Assembly (NCBI GenBank): GCA_902772685.1 | Contig: CACYBO010000165.1 | Span: forward strand, 1 to 17,370 | DNA from: an uncultured Eubacteriales bacterium | Lineage (GTDB): Bacteria > Bacillota > Clostridia > Peptostreptococcales > Anaerovoracaceae | Reading direction: 5' to 3' | DNA: 17,370 bases | Shown here: positions 1 through 8,235 of the stretch, one piece after another | Position numbering within the stretch: position 1 is the stretch's first letter | How the letters are laid out: every line of letters begins with the position of its first letter | Made by a program: the position numbers and the translations under genes | The notes under the pieces: generated by a model | What the model was told of the DNA's origin: nothing | The model's database searches: none | What the model saw: the letters and a program-made list of their open reading frames with translations, nothing else

Positions 1-1
1 G

Positions 2-1303
2 AAGAAAAAGGAAGCAGAAGCGCTCATCGCCTATGAGAACGCAAACAGAGAGCATCAGGAAAATCTTGCTGCTTTTGCAAGAGGCGCCGCCGGTAGACTG
101 GCTGCGGATTTGAAGGACGGAGAGGCTTGTCCTGTGTGCGGAAGCACCCATCATCCGAATCCTGCGAAGGCCGGGATGGATACGGTCAGCAGCGAGCAGT
201 TGGACGAGATGCGTGAGGCGGCGGAAGAGAAGCGTGAAAAATGGGAGAAATCCCGCACGGATACGCAGGAAACGCAGAATGCAGCCGCGGAAGCCAGGGA
301 AGCCGCAGCAGAACAGGAAAAAACGAAAGCTGCGGCGGAGAAAGCTCTGGAGACAAGCAGAGCAGGCATGATCGAAGGGATCAGCAATCTGAAGGAACTG
401 GAAGAACGTATCAGGAAACTGCAGGACGATACGGCAGCCTATGACAGTAAATTGGCGGAGCTTACTGAAATAGAGTCCAACTCCAGAATCAGCCTTGCGG
501 AAGCGAAGACTGCGCGGGAGACAGCTGAGAAAGAGGCTTCTAAAGCTGCGGAAGAACTGGAGACAGTCCGTATGAGCCTCCGGGAATCGGGAAAAGAAGA
601 ACCGGATACGGACAAAATTGAAGCAGACCTCAAGGCAATCGACGGAAAGACGGCGGACTTCCGGCGGCTGCAGGGGAGTCTGCAGTCGGAAATCAGGAGA
701 CTGTCCGGAATGCACAGCGAGCTGACGGAGGACTGGAATCAATATGCTGAACAGATTTCCGACGCTGAAGATGCGCTGGCCTTCGCCAGACAGCTGCGCG
801 GAGACACCAGTATCGGCCTGAAGAGGTATGTGCTTGGGATTATGTTTGATCAAGTGGTATACGCAGCCAATGAAATGCTGACGAAAGTCCACGGAGGAAG
901 GTATTCCCTTGTACGTACGGAAGAGAGTATGACAGGTTCCAGAAAGAAGGGGCTTGAACTGGCCGTATCTGACAGTTTCAGCGATTCAGGAGGACTCAGG
1001 TCGGCGGCGTCTCTTTCCGGAGGTGAGAAGTTCCTGGTTTCTCTGGCTCTTTCTATTGGCATGTCAACCATCGCCAGGACTGACGGGATCAACATTGATG
1101 CCATGTTTATCGATGAGGGCTTCGGGTCCCTCGATGAGAGTTCAATAGGGGACGCACTGGAGATTCTGGAAAGTATACGTGCCGGTGACAGCAGCTTCAT
1201 CGGAATCATCTCCCATGTTCAGATTCTGAGAGACAATATTCCTTCTAAACTGATTGTGAACAAAAGCAGGAAGACAAGCACGATCGAGTACACCATGGGG
1301 TAA
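2..1303 (+). CDS. sbcC: SbcC exonuclease subunit, C-terminal part (5' end outside window)
   Basis: ATPase subunit of the SbcCD nuclease, which cleaves hairpins and DNA ends during repair; an SMC/Rad50-like protein. The frame is open from base 2, giving 433 residues; the N-terminal Walker A half and the first coiled-coil arm lie upstream of the window. The zinc hook CPVC is at 128-139, in the typical context 'CPVCGSTHHP'. It is followed by about 230 residues of Glu/Ala/Lys-rich coiled coil. The ABC half then shows the signature SLSGGEK at 1010-1030, Walker B with Asp-Glu at 1112-1117 (MFIDEGFGSLDE) and the switch His in 'IISHV'. An internal TTG at 110 is not the real start, because coding continues upstream with family-like sequence. 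sbcD would be expected upstream. Only the truncation by the window edge limits the call. Confidence 0.93.
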   Translation, partial: KKKEAEALIAYENANREHQENLAAFARGAAGRLAADLKDGEACPVCGSTHHPNPAKAGMDTVSSEQLDEMREAAEEKREKWEKSRTDTQETQNAAAEAREAAAEQEKTKAAAEKALETSRAGMIEGISNLKELEERIRKLQDDTAAYDSKLAELTEIESNSRISLAEAKTARETAEKEASKAAEELETVRMSLRESGKEEPDTDKIEADLKAIDGKTADFRRLQGSLQSEIRRLSGMHSELTEDWNQYAEQISDAEDALAFARQLRGDTSIGLKRYVLGIMFDQVVYAANEMLTKVHGGRYSLVRTEESMTGSRKKGLELAVSDSFSDSGGLRSAASLSGGEKFLVSLALSIGMSTIARTDGINIDAMFIDEGFGSLDESSIGDALEILESIRAGDSSFIGIISHVQILRDNIPSKLIVNKSRKTSTIEYTMG

Positions 1304-1324
1304 AAAAGTCACAGAATTGAGAAA

Positions 1325-1363
1325 AGGGCACACATGCACCAAATCATGTGTGCCTTAATATTT
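1325..1363 (+). terminator. Rho-independent terminator after sbcC
   Basis: A perfect 10-bp inverted repeat (GGCACACATG at 1327-1336, CATGTGTGCC at 1345-1354) with an 8-nt loop lies 23 nt after the sbcC stop. It is followed by TTAATATTT, a T-rich but interrupted tract. It separates sbcC from the uppP promoter. Confidence 0.75.
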
Positions 1364-1366
1364 ATA

Positions 1367-1397
1367 TATACAAATTCTAGTGGTGTTGTGATATAAT
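1367..1397 (+). promoter_or_regulatory. Extended -10 promoter for uppP
   Basis: A consensus TATAAT at 1392-1397 is preceded by TGA (1389-1391), which makes an extended -10 element. The -35 region is poor (TATACA at 1367-1372, 19-nt spacer), as is common for extended -10 promoters. Expected transcription start is near 1404, about 40 nt before uppP. It probably drives the uppP-ftsK-rimO-pgsA-cinA run, since no other clear promoter was seen before recA. Confidence 0.65.
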
Positions 1398-1443
1398 TCA
1401 CTATGTATAGGAATGATATCAAACCAATCAACAGGAGAAGATT

Positions 1444-2280
1444 ATGACATACACACAGGCCGCTATACTCGGTATCGTACAGGGACTGGCAGAATTTCTG
1501 CCGATCAGCAGCAGCGGGCATCTGGCACTGCTTCAGTACTTTTTTGGCGTTGAATCGGACAGCGTGTTGCTGTTCACCGTCATGATGCATGTGGGTACAC
1601 TTGTTTCGGTGTTCATCATATACTGGAAGGATATCGTCGAGCTAATTATGGAACTGTGCTATACCATAAAAGATCTGTGTACGGGAAAAGGACTCAGAAT
1701 CAACTCCAGCCCTACGCGGCGCATGGGATTCATGATTATCGTTGCGACGATACCGACAGCTCTCATCGGACTGCTGTTTGAAGATTTCTTCGAGAGTCTT
1801 TATGCATCTATCATTTCAATCGCTATCGGTCTTCTGTTTACAGGAACGATTCTGCTCGTTGCGGAGAAGATGGGTAAGAGCGATAAGGGTCCGATGGAGA
1901 TGAAATGGAGACATGCTGTCTTCATTGGATGTATGCAGGGAATCGCAATCTGTCCGGGAGTATCAAGGTCCGGGTCGACACTCTTTGGAGGTCTGATTGC
2001 CGGTCTGGAAAGAAACTTCGCAGTTAAGTTTGCGTTTCTCATTTCGATTCCGTCGATTCTCGGCTCAGTCATCCTCGAGGTGCCTGATGCCTTTGCAGAA
2101 GGGACAGATGCTTCGATGATCGGTCCGATCATCGTCGGCGTCGTGCTTTCCGCGTTATCGGGCATTTTCGCCATAAAGGCGATGATCAAGGTCGTTTCGA
2201 ACAAGAGGCTGGTCGGTTTCACAATCTATGTATGGCTTGTCGCAGTGGCCGTATTAGGATATTCATTATTAGCTGCGTAA
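1444..2280 (+). CDS. uppP: Undecaprenyl-diphosphatase UppP (BacA family)
   Basis: Integral membrane phosphatase that converts undecaprenyl diphosphate to undecaprenyl phosphate, recycling the lipid carrier for peptidoglycan and wall polymers; overexpression gives bacitracin resistance. The 278 residues match the family's usual length. Both hallmark motifs are present: the Glu-rich/Ser motif 'LAEFLPISSSGH' at residues 15-26 (Glu17, His26) and 'PGVSRSGST' at 171-179 with Arg175. Hydrophobic segments run throughout, consistent with a multi-pass protein. An AGGAGA ribosome binding site at 1433-1438 sits 5 nt before the ATG. The gene is followed 13 nt later by the ftsK start, so the two are probably co-transcribed. 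Confidence 0.96.
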   Translation: MTYTQAAILGIVQGLAEFLPISSSGHLALLQYFFGVESDSVLLFTVMMHVGTLVSVFIIYWKDIVELIMELCYTIKDLCTGKGLRINSSPTRRMGFMIIVATIPTALIGLLFEDFFESLYASIISIAIGLLFTGTILLVAEKMGKSDKGPMEMKWRHAVFIGCMQGIAICPGVSRSGSTLFGGLIAGLERNFAVKFAFLISIPSILGSVILEVPDAFAEGTDASMIGPIIVGVVLSALSGIFAIKAMIKVVSNKRLVGFTIYVWLVAVAVLGYSLLAA

Positions 2281-2293
2281 GCAAGAGGTAACA

Positions 2294-4795
2294 ATGGCAG
2301 AAAAGAAAAGGGGACCGGGTAGACCCCCGGGAAGCAAAAACAAAAAAACATCGGGCAGTTCATCAAGACGAAAGACCGAAGCGTCTCCTGAGGTGCAGAA
2401 AGCAGTACAGAAGATGGAAATGAGGCTCGAAGCCAAGGCGCAGCTGAAAGACGAGATACTTGGGATTATTCTCGTCGCTCTTGGCGTGTTTCTCATCGTT
2501 GCACTTCAGACCCACGCCGCGGGAATGGCAGGTGACGCAATCAGCAAAGGCCTTAAAGGCATGTTCGGGTTTGTGGCGTTTTTCCTGCCGTACTATTTTA
2601 TCGTCTACGGCGTACTGCTGTTCCTGAAAAAGACCATTCATATCGGAATCCGGTCGATTATATATCTTGTGATCATCTACCTCGCGATAGATCTGGTCAA
2701 TGCGGCCAGATTCATGGATGATATTGCTGCCGGCGGTTCATGGGGAGGATTCTCCAAATGCTTCAATGACGGCGCTGCGCTGAATGGCGGCGGTGTCTTC
2801 GGTATGGGCGTCGGCGGATTGATTACGAGTTTCATGGGTGTTGCAGGTCTGTATATTTTTGCATTCGTTGTAATCTTCATCTTTCTGCTTCTGCTCATCA
2901 ACACACCGATTTCAAGGTTTTTCGAAGATATCAAAGCGCACAGGACGAGACGCCTTCTGGAGAGGGAGGAAAAAGCAAAAGAACGTGAACGTCTGAAGGC
3001 TGAGGAACAGGATGCACTGGAGATGGCTGCAGGTAAGCCTATGAGTTCCGGCATGACCGATGGACAGAGAAAGATAATGGGCTATATGTCAGAGGATCCT
3101 TCTGGCAAACCTGTAGAAAAGCGTAGAGCAGGAAGCAGACCGAAGAGGAGTTCAGGAATCGAAGATTTTGTTTCAGGCCCTGAGATCATCGGCGCGGGCA
3201 CGGATGACACACCGTCACAGACTGATTTGAACCATGAGCCGCAGAAGAAGATGACGAAGTCCGAGGCTGCGCAGAGCAAACTGGAGGACAGTGATTTTCT
3301 CCCGTCGGATAATTATGCGAACTACGAATTTCCGCCTATCGATCTGCTCAGGAAACCGGGCAGGGCAAAAGCTTTATCCAGCGAGGGGGAACTCAGATAC
3401 AGGGCGCAGCTGCTTGAGGATACACTGGACAGTTTCGGGATCGCTACAACGGTGACCAATGTGATTCAGGGTCCTACGGTTACACGATACGAAGTGCATC
3501 CGAACAGCGGCGTCAAAGTATCCAGAATCAAGAATCTTTCTGATGATATCGCGCTCAATATGAAGGCGAAGAGCATCAGGATAGAGGCGCCTATTCCCGG
3601 TAAAGACGCTGTCGGAATTGAAATAGAGAATGAGAAATCAAACGCTGTCACCATACGTGAAGTCATAGAATCAGACGAGTTCAGGAATGCGAAGTCCAAG
3701 ATTTCATTTGCCGTCGGCAGAGATATAGGCGGCAAGTCCATCGTTGCGGATCTTGACAGTATGCCGCACTTACTGATCGCCGGAGCAACAGGTTCCGGTA
3801 AGTCAGTATGTATCAACAGCATCATCGCCAGCATACTCTACAAGGCCCGTCCCGATGAAGTCAAGCTGGTGCTCATTGACCCTAAGATCGTTGAACTGTC
3901 CAGTTATAATGGGATTCCGCATCTTCTGATACCGGTCGTTACGGACGCTTCCAAGGCAGCTGCCGCTCTCAACTGGGCCGTTGCCGAAATGGATGAGCGT
4001 TATAAGAGGTTTGCTGAGAATGGAGTCAGAGACTTCAACGGATTCAACAGACTCAAGTCAAAACAGAAGAACAGTGTGAGAAACGGCGAGGTGGATGGAC
4101 CGATGCCGCGGGTGGTCATCGTAATCGACGAATTGGCTGACCTCATGATGGTAGCATCCTCCCAGGTCGAGCAGTCCATCTGCAGAATCGCGCAGAAGGC
4201 CAGAGCGGCAGGCATGCATCTCATTGTAGCGACCCAGAGACCGTCAGTTAACGTTATAACCGGTCTGATCAAGGCCAATATACCGTCCAGAATTGCCTTT
4301 GCAGTAACGTCTCAGGTCGATTCCAGGACGATACTTGACGGAGTCGGTGCTGAGAAGCTTGTAGGAAAGGGGGATATGCTCTTTGCTCCGCTCGGCAGCA
4401 CTAAACCGACCAGAATCCAGGGAACATTCATCTCTGATGAGGAGGTCAAAAAACTCATACAGTTTGTACAGCAGCAGGGAGAAGCCGATGAGGCAGCTGA
4501 AGCAGATGTGCTCGATACCATAGAAAAGGTGAATACGCCGGATGCTGAAAAAGGCAACAAAGACTATGAGGATGAATTGCTTCCTGAAGCCATAGAACTT
4601 GTGGTGGATCAGGGCAATGCCTCTGTATCAATGCTTCAGAGGAGATTCAGAATCGGATACAACAGAGCTGCCCGCATCATCGATATGATGGAAGACAGGC
4701 AGATCGTTGGCCCGCCTGACGGGAGCAGACCCCGCGATGTACTCATTTCAAAGGAGGATCTGGAGAACCTGAAGAATTCGACTTCAGACATGTAG
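2294..4795 (+). CDS. ftsK: FtsK/SpoIIIE-family DNA translocase
   Basis: Membrane-anchored, ATP-driven double-stranded DNA pump that clears chromosomes from the septum and, in sporulating species, moves DNA into the forespore. It has 833 residues. Residues 4-27 form a very basic, low-complexity start with an AT-hook-like 'GRPPGSKNKK'. Membrane segments lie near 55-72, 90-111, 120-137 and within 168-203, followed by a charged linker. The motor has Walker A GATGSGKS at 497-504 (Lys503) and Walker B with Asp612-Glu613. A winged-helix gamma domain, which reads DNA polarity sequences, is at about 757-820. The start has AGAGGT at 2284-2289. Sequence alone does not separate a vegetative FtsK/SftA role from SpoIIIE; the four or so membrane segments favour the SpoIIIE/FtsK type over soluble SftA. 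rimO starts 4 nt after the stop. Confidence 0.95.
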   Translation: MAEKKRGPGRPPGSKNKKTSGSSSRRKTEASPEVQKAVQKMEMRLEAKAQLKDEILGIILVALGVFLIVALQTHAAGMAGDAISKGLKGMFGFVAFFLPYYFIVYGVLLFLKKTIHIGIRSIIYLVIIYLAIDLVNAARFMDDIAAGGSWGGFSKCFNDGAALNGGGVFGMGVGGLITSFMGVAGLYIFAFVVIFIFLLLLINTPISRFFEDIKAHRTRRLLEREEKAKERERLKAEEQDALEMAAGKPMSSGMTDGQRKIMGYMSEDPSGKPVEKRRAGSRPKRSSGIEDFVSGPEIIGAGTDDTPSQTDLNHEPQKKMTKSEAAQSKLEDSDFLPSDNYANYEFPPIDLLRKPGRAKALSSEGELRYRAQLLEDTLDSFGIATTVTNVIQGPTVTRYEVHPNSGVKVSRIKNLSDDIALNMKAKSIRIEAPIPGKDAVGIEIENEKSNAVTIREVIESDEFRNAKSKISFAVGRDIGGKSIVADLDSMPHLLIAGATGSGKSVCINSIIASILYKARPDEVKLVLIDPKIVELSSYNGIPHLLIPVVTDASKAAAALNWAVAEMDERYKRFAENGVRDFNGFNRLKSKQKNSVRNGEVDGPMPRVVIVIDELADLMMVASSQVEQSICRIAQKARAAGMHLIVATQRPSVNVITGLIKANIPSRIAFAVTSQVDSRTILDGVGAEKLVGKGDMLFAPLGSTKPTRIQGTFISDEEVKKLIQFVQQQGEADEAAEADVLDTIEKVNTPDAEKGNKDYEDELLPEAIELVVDQGNASVSMLQRRFRIGYNRAARIIDMMEDRQIVGPPDGSRPRDVLISKEDLENLKNSTSDM

Positions 4796-4799
4796 CAGG

Positions 4800-6158
4800 A
4801 TGAGATACAGAAAGTTATATATAGAAACACTCGGATGCCCTAAGAATTTCAATGATTCTGAGGGCATCGGGGGCATATGGGAAAAAGCCGGAGGGGAGAT
4901 CGTTTCGGATCCCGGGGAAGCTGATGCGGTGCTCGTCAACACCTGCGGATTTATCAATGACGCCAAGGTGGAATCCATCGACGCCATTTTTGATATGACC
5001 AGGCTGCCCAACAAACCTAAGCTCATAGTAAGCGGCTGCCTCACGCAGCGCTACGGGCAGCAGCTCGCGGAAGAGATTCCGGAAATCGATTATATCCTCG
5101 GCGTAAACGATTACGAAAGCCTGCCTCAGATTTTTGAGCGCTCCCAGAGAATATACAGGAGCGGCGCACCGGAATGCTTCAATGAATTCAGCAGCAGAAG
5201 GCTGGATGATACGCATTATTCGGCGACCCTGCGGATCGCTGAGGGGTGCAACAATTGCTGCGCATACTGCGTGATTCCGCAGATCAGGGGACCTTACAGA
5301 AGCAGACCGATGGAGAAAGTTCTTGAGGAAGCAGAAGAACTCGCAAAGGCAGGCGTGCGGGAACTGATTCTCATCGCCCAGGATCTGACGGAGTACGGAC
5401 GCGATCTTTACGGGAAACTCTGTCTGCCGGAACTGCTCAGAAAACTCTGCCGGATAGGCGGCGGTGACCTGAACAGCGGCTTCCGCTGGATCAGACTGAT
5501 GTACTGCTATGAAGATAAGATCACGGATGAGCTGATCGATGTCATGGCGTCCGAAGAGCGCATCTGCAGCTATATCGATATTCCGCTCCAGCATATTTCC
5601 GACAATGTTCTGAAGCGCATGGGAAGGAGATCAACATCAGAGTCAATCAAAGACACGATCCAACGTTTGCGCAGGGCAGTACCGGATATCCATATCCGTA
5701 CGACATTTATTACCGGTTTTCCGGGCGAAACAGAAGAAGATTTCGAAGAACTGGCTGATTTTGCAGAAGAAACCCGATTTGAAAGGCTCGGCGTTTTCGC
5801 CTATTCACAGGAAGAGGGTACGCCGGCAGGAGAAATGGAAGACCAGATAGAAGAGGATGTCAAACGGATGCGGGCTGACAGTATCATGCGTCTTCAGCTT
5901 GATATTTCACGTGCGCATAACGAAGAAATGGTTGGACGTATCCTCAATGTCCTCGTTGAAGGAATCGATGAGGAAAACGATGACTATATCACTTATGCCG
6001 GGCGAAGTGAATACGACGCCCCTGAGATAGACGGAAGCGTCATTTTCCGGGTTCCGGCTTCAGAGAACAGACTGGAACCGGGGGATTTCATCTCTGTACT
6101 TATAGAAGATGCTTTTGATTATGATCTTACAGGAACCGCTGTAAGGGAGATAGAGTAG
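4800..6158 (+). CDS. rimO: Ribosomal protein S12 methylthiotransferase RimO
   Basis: Radical SAM enzyme that adds a methylthio group to the conserved aspartate of ribosomal protein S12. The 452 residues show the three-part MTTase layout. The N-terminal UPF0004 domain has cluster cysteines Cys13 (LGCPKN), Cys49 (NTCGF) and Cys80 (SGCLTQ). The radical SAM triad is Cys150-Cys154-Cys157, and the C-terminal TRAM-like region starts near 380. 'IRGPYRSR' and 'LILIAQDLTEYGRDLYG' are typical of RimO rather than MiaB or MtaB. No good ribosome binding site precedes the ATG. An AAAGGAGG at 4750-4757 is too far away, and a small CTGAAG/CTTCAG hairpin (4769-4787) lies between. No earlier in-frame start is possible because of a stop at 4770, so translation is probably coupled to ftsK, whose stop is 4 nt upstream. 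Confidence 0.95.
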   Translation: MRYRKLYIETLGCPKNFNDSEGIGGIWEKAGGEIVSDPGEADAVLVNTCGFINDAKVESIDAIFDMTRLPNKPKLIVSGCLTQRYGQQLAEEIPEIDYILGVNDYESLPQIFERSQRIYRSGAPECFNEFSSRRLDDTHYSATLRIAEGCNNCCAYCVIPQIRGPYRSRPMEKVLEEAEELAKAGVRELILIAQDLTEYGRDLYGKLCLPELLRKLCRIGGGDLNSGFRWIRLMYCYEDKITDELIDVMASEERICSYIDIPLQHISDNVLKRMGRRSTSESIKDTIQRLRRAVPDIHIRTTFITGFPGETEEDFEELADFAEETRFERLGVFAYSQEEGTPAGEMEDQIEEDVKRMRADSIMRLQLDISRAHNEEMVGRILNVLVEGIDEENDDYITYAGRSEYDAPEIDGSVIFRVPASENRLEPGDFISVLIEDAFDYDLTGTAVREIE

Positions 6159-6181
6159 AAAAGTTGAGAAAGGCCGAAACA

Positions 6182-6751
6182 ATGGAAAACAAAGAATTCA
6201 AGTACAAGAATCTGCCGAATCATCTCACGATAGCAAGGGTATGCGCGATACCGTTGTTTATCATCCTGCTGATGATGGGCTTCAGAGTAACAGCAACAAT
6301 CGTATTTCTGCTTGCGGCGTTTACGGATATGCTGGATGGAAAGATAGCCAGAAGATACAATCTGGTCACTAATTTCGGCAAGCTGATGGACCCGCTGGCA
6401 GACAAGCTCCTGACTATGTCGGCTTTTGTCTGCATGGTGGAACTGGGGGATATACCCGCATGGATGGTCATTGTCATCCTGGGACGTGAGTTTATTATTA
6501 CAGGTATGCGTCAGGTTGCTGCAGCAGAGGGTATCGTTATTGCAGCGGGCTGGTCAGGCAAAATCAAGACTGTATGTCAGATGGTGGCAATTCCGCTCAT
6601 CATGCTGAACAACTGGCCGTTCAGCCTGCTTCCGTTCCCATGTCCGATGGATCAGATCATGCTGTGGGCAGCTTTGGTCATGACCATCTGGTCCGGCGCG
6701 GAATACATCATAAAGAACAAAGAAGTCTTTTCTATGAAGAATAAAAGCTGA
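6182..6751 (+). CDS. pgsA: CDP-diacylglycerol--glycerol-3-phosphate 3-phosphatidyltransferase PgsA
   Basis: Membrane enzyme making phosphatidylglycerol phosphate from CDP-diacylglycerol and glycerol 3-phosphate, the committed step to phosphatidylglycerol and cardiolipin. The complete CDP-alcohol phosphotransferase motif DG-x2-AR-x8-G-x3-D-x3-D is visible in the stretch starting 'DMLDGKIARR' and ending 'KLMDPLADKL'. Several hydrophobic segments surround it. I chose the ATG at 6182 (189 residues), which has GAAAGG 8-9 nt upstream; family members usually start just before 'NLPNxLTxxR', here 'KNLPNHLTIAR'. An in-frame TTG at 6164 would add six residues and cannot be excluded. The gene follows rimO by 23 nt and precedes cinA by 31 nt, the common Firmicutes order. 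Confidence 0.93.
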   Translation: MENKEFKYKNLPNHLTIARVCAIPLFIILLMMGFRVTATIVFLLAAFTDMLDGKIARRYNLVTNFGKLMDPLADKLLTMSAFVCMVELGDIPAWMVIVILGREFIITGMRQVAAAEGIVIAAGWSGKIKTVCQMVAIPLIMLNNWPFSLLPFPCPMDQIMLWAALVMTIWSGAEYIIKNKEVFSMKNKS

Positions 6752-6782
6752 TTTTCTGTTCAGCATCAGAGGTTTTGCATCT

Positions 6783-8054
6783 ATGAAGGCAGCAATACTG
6801 ACTGTCGGAACCGAAATACTGTTCGGGGAGATAACGAATACAAATACAGTCTACCTGTCGCGCAGACTGAATGATATAGGTATCGATGTAATGTATCACT
6901 ACACCGTCGGCGACAATCCGGGCAGACTCGCCGAGATCATCGAGACATCCCTGAGGGACTGCGATATCGTGATTACTACAGGCGGACTGGGACCCACACA
7001 GGACGATATGACAAAGGAAATCGCCTGTCAGGTGATGGGGGATCATCTTGTGATGCATGATGATATCCTTGAGTTTATCAGAAACAGGATGCTGTCCTAT
7101 AAGACGGTAATGACTGAAAACAACGTCAAACAGGCACTCCTTCCATCGAGATGCCGCGTCTTTTATAATGACGCCGGAACGGCACCGGGATTTGCCCTCG
7201 ACAGGCTCCGGAAGGGCGATAATCAGTCAGCGGAGCGGAGGCAATGGATTGCCTGCCTCCCAGGACCCCCGAAAGAGATGACCAGAATGTTCGAGCGCTC
7301 CGTAATGCCATGGCTGGAGGAACTCACAGAAGGATGTCTCGTATACAGAGAAATCAGAACGTTCGGCATAGGCGAATCGGATCTCGAGACAAAACTTCTG
7401 CCTGTTATCGACGGTCAGACAGACCCTACGGTTGCGACGTACGCCAAAAACGGCGAGTGTTCTGTAAGGGTCGCATCCAAGCGGAATACGAGGGAAGAAG
7501 CTGAAAAAGCGGTCCTCGGGATGATTGAAAAAATCAATGGATTCGTCGGTGAGTACATCTACAGCACGGAAGGTGAGGAATATCCTTTCGTTGTCGGTAA
7601 TATGCTTATGTCAAGGGGATTGACACTGTCAGCAGCTGAGTCCTGTACAGGAGGTATGTTTGGCGCTGCGTTGACAGATATTGCCGGAATATCCGCTGTA
7701 TTTGACAGGAGCCTTGTAACATACAGCAATCAGGCCAAGATGGATGAGCTGGGGGTAAAACCTGAGACCCTTGAAGAATATGGAGCTGTCAGTGAACAGA
7801 CCGCATTGGAAATGGCGGAAGGCGTAAGGCGCAAAGCCGGAACAGATATTGGGATTTCCGTTACAGGAATTGCAGGACCTGACGGAGGGACCGAAGAGAA
7901 ACACGTAGGTCTGGTGTATATCGGTCTTTCCTGTTCGGACCGGTGCGGAGGGAAGACGATCTGCAGGAAAATCGACCGCAGATTGAAGGACAGACAGAGA
8001 AACAGAAGGCATGCTGTGCTGAGTATGTTTGATATGATCTACAGGAACGTGTGA
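6783..8054 (+). CDS. cinA: CinA: competence/damage-inducible protein, nucleotide pyrophosphatase and NMN deamidase-like
   Basis: Two-domain 423-residue CinA. The N-terminal MoaB/MogA-like domain (COG1058) shows 'VGTEILFGE' and 'TTGGLGPTQDD', residues associated with ADP-ribose pyrophosphatase activity in studied members. The C-terminal PncC/CinA domain shows 'SAAESCTGG' at 283-291 and 'VTGIAGPDGGT', typical of NMN amidohydrolases that recycle pyridine nucleotides. Before the conserved 'CLPGPPKEM' there is a basic stretch (around 'RKGDNQSAERRQ') that looks longer than in many homologues. A modest GAGG lies about 12 nt upstream of the ATG. The gene sits directly before recA, as in many Bacillota where cinA and recA are co-regulated in competence, but here recA has its own LexA-controlled promoter. 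Confidence 0.94.
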   Translation: MKAAILTVGTEILFGEITNTNTVYLSRRLNDIGIDVMYHYTVGDNPGRLAEIIETSLRDCDIVITTGGLGPTQDDMTKEIACQVMGDHLVMHDDILEFIRNRMLSYKTVMTENNVKQALLPSRCRVFYNDAGTAPGFALDRLRKGDNQSAERRQWIACLPGPPKEMTRMFERSVMPWLEELTEGCLVYREIRTFGIGESDLETKLLPVIDGQTDPTVATYAKNGECSVRVASKRNTREEAEKAVLGMIEKINGFVGEYIYSTEGEEYPFVVGNMLMSRGLTLSAAESCTGGMFGAALTDIAGISAVFDRSLVTYSNQAKMDELGVKPETLEEYGAVSEQTALEMAEGVRRKAGTDIGISVTGIAGPDGGTEEKHVGLVYIGLSCSDRCGGKTICRKIDRRLKDRQRNRRHAVLSMFDMIYRNV

Positions 8055-8083
8055 CTTCCGATTCTGTATTTTGAGAAGTTTAG

Positions 8084-8112
8084 TTGACAAATCTGTGTGA
8101 ACGTGGTTAAAT
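8084..8112 (+). promoter_or_regulatory. Possible upstream recA promoter
   Basis: A perfect TTGACA at 8084-8089 is followed after 17 nt by TTAAAT at 8107-8112, a 4/6 match to the -10 consensus. A degenerate LexA-like site (GAAC-N4-TTAA, 8099-8110) falls between and over these elements. Transcription from here would run through the better promoter at 8168. Confidence 0.4.
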
Positions 8113-8145
8113 TACAATAAATGGAAATAATGGCAATATGTTGCT

Positions 8146-8157
8146 GAACAAATGTTC
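8146..8157 (+). promoter_or_regulatory. LexA (DinR) box 1, upstream of recA
   Basis: GAAC-AAAT-GTTC, a perfect match to the Gram-positive LexA operator core GAAC-N4-GTTC. It lies 10 nt upstream of the -35 element of the main recA promoter. Confidence 0.85.
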
Positions 8158-8167
8158 CAATTTAGTA

Positions 8168-8199
8168 TTGACATTGTTTCTGTTAAAGGGTATTATAAT
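8168..8199 (+). promoter_or_regulatory. Main recA promoter
   Basis: Consensus TTGACA at 8168-8173 with TATTAT at 8191-8196 (17-nt spacer). An overlapping TATAAT at 8194-8199 would have a 20-nt spacer. Expected start is about 8203-8206, inside or next to LexA box 2. Confidence 0.8.
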
Positions 8200-8203
8200 T
8201 AAA

Positions 8204-8215
8204 GAACAGATGTTC
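8204..8215 (+). promoter_or_regulatory. LexA (DinR) box 2, at the recA transcription start
   Basis: GAAC-AGAT-GTTC, a second perfect operator core placed over the predicted +1 of the main recA promoter, where bound LexA would block initiation. The two boxes are 58 bp apart centre to centre and flank the promoter. Confidence 0.87.
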
Positions 8216-8225
8216 ACGGATTAAT

Positions 8226-8231
8226 GGAGGT
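8226..8231 (+). promoter_or_regulatory. recA ribosome binding site (fixes the start)
   Basis: GGAGGT lies 4 nt before the ATG at 8236. An in-frame ATG at 8224 overlaps this Shine-Dalgarno sequence (ATGGAGG) and so cannot use it, which makes 8236 the real start. Confidence 0.85.
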
Positions 8232-8235
8232 AATC

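Noticed and set aside
1304..1443. Small - strand open frames covering the sbcC-uppP gap
   Set aside because: The gap is fully explained by the terminator and the extended -10 promoter; the frames have no start signals or recognisable products.
4750..4799. AAAGGAGG plus CTGAAG/CTTCAG hairpin before rimO as a regulatory device
   Set aside because: The Shine-Dalgarno-like word is 42 nt from the start and even with the hairpin folded remains too distant; both lie in ftsK coding sequence and may be chance.
4815..5594. 259-codon open frame on the - strand opposite rimO
   Set aside because: It lies wholly inside rimO, whose motifs are intact; the translation has no recognisable domain and no ribosome binding site was evident.
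8055..8083. Terminator between cinA and recA
   Set aside because: Only a weak CTTC/GAAG pairing is visible with no T-run, so cinA transcripts may read into recA.
8224..8235. Earlier ATG for recA giving four extra residues
   Set aside because: This ATG is part of the Shine-Dalgarno sequence GGAGGT used by the ATG at 8236.
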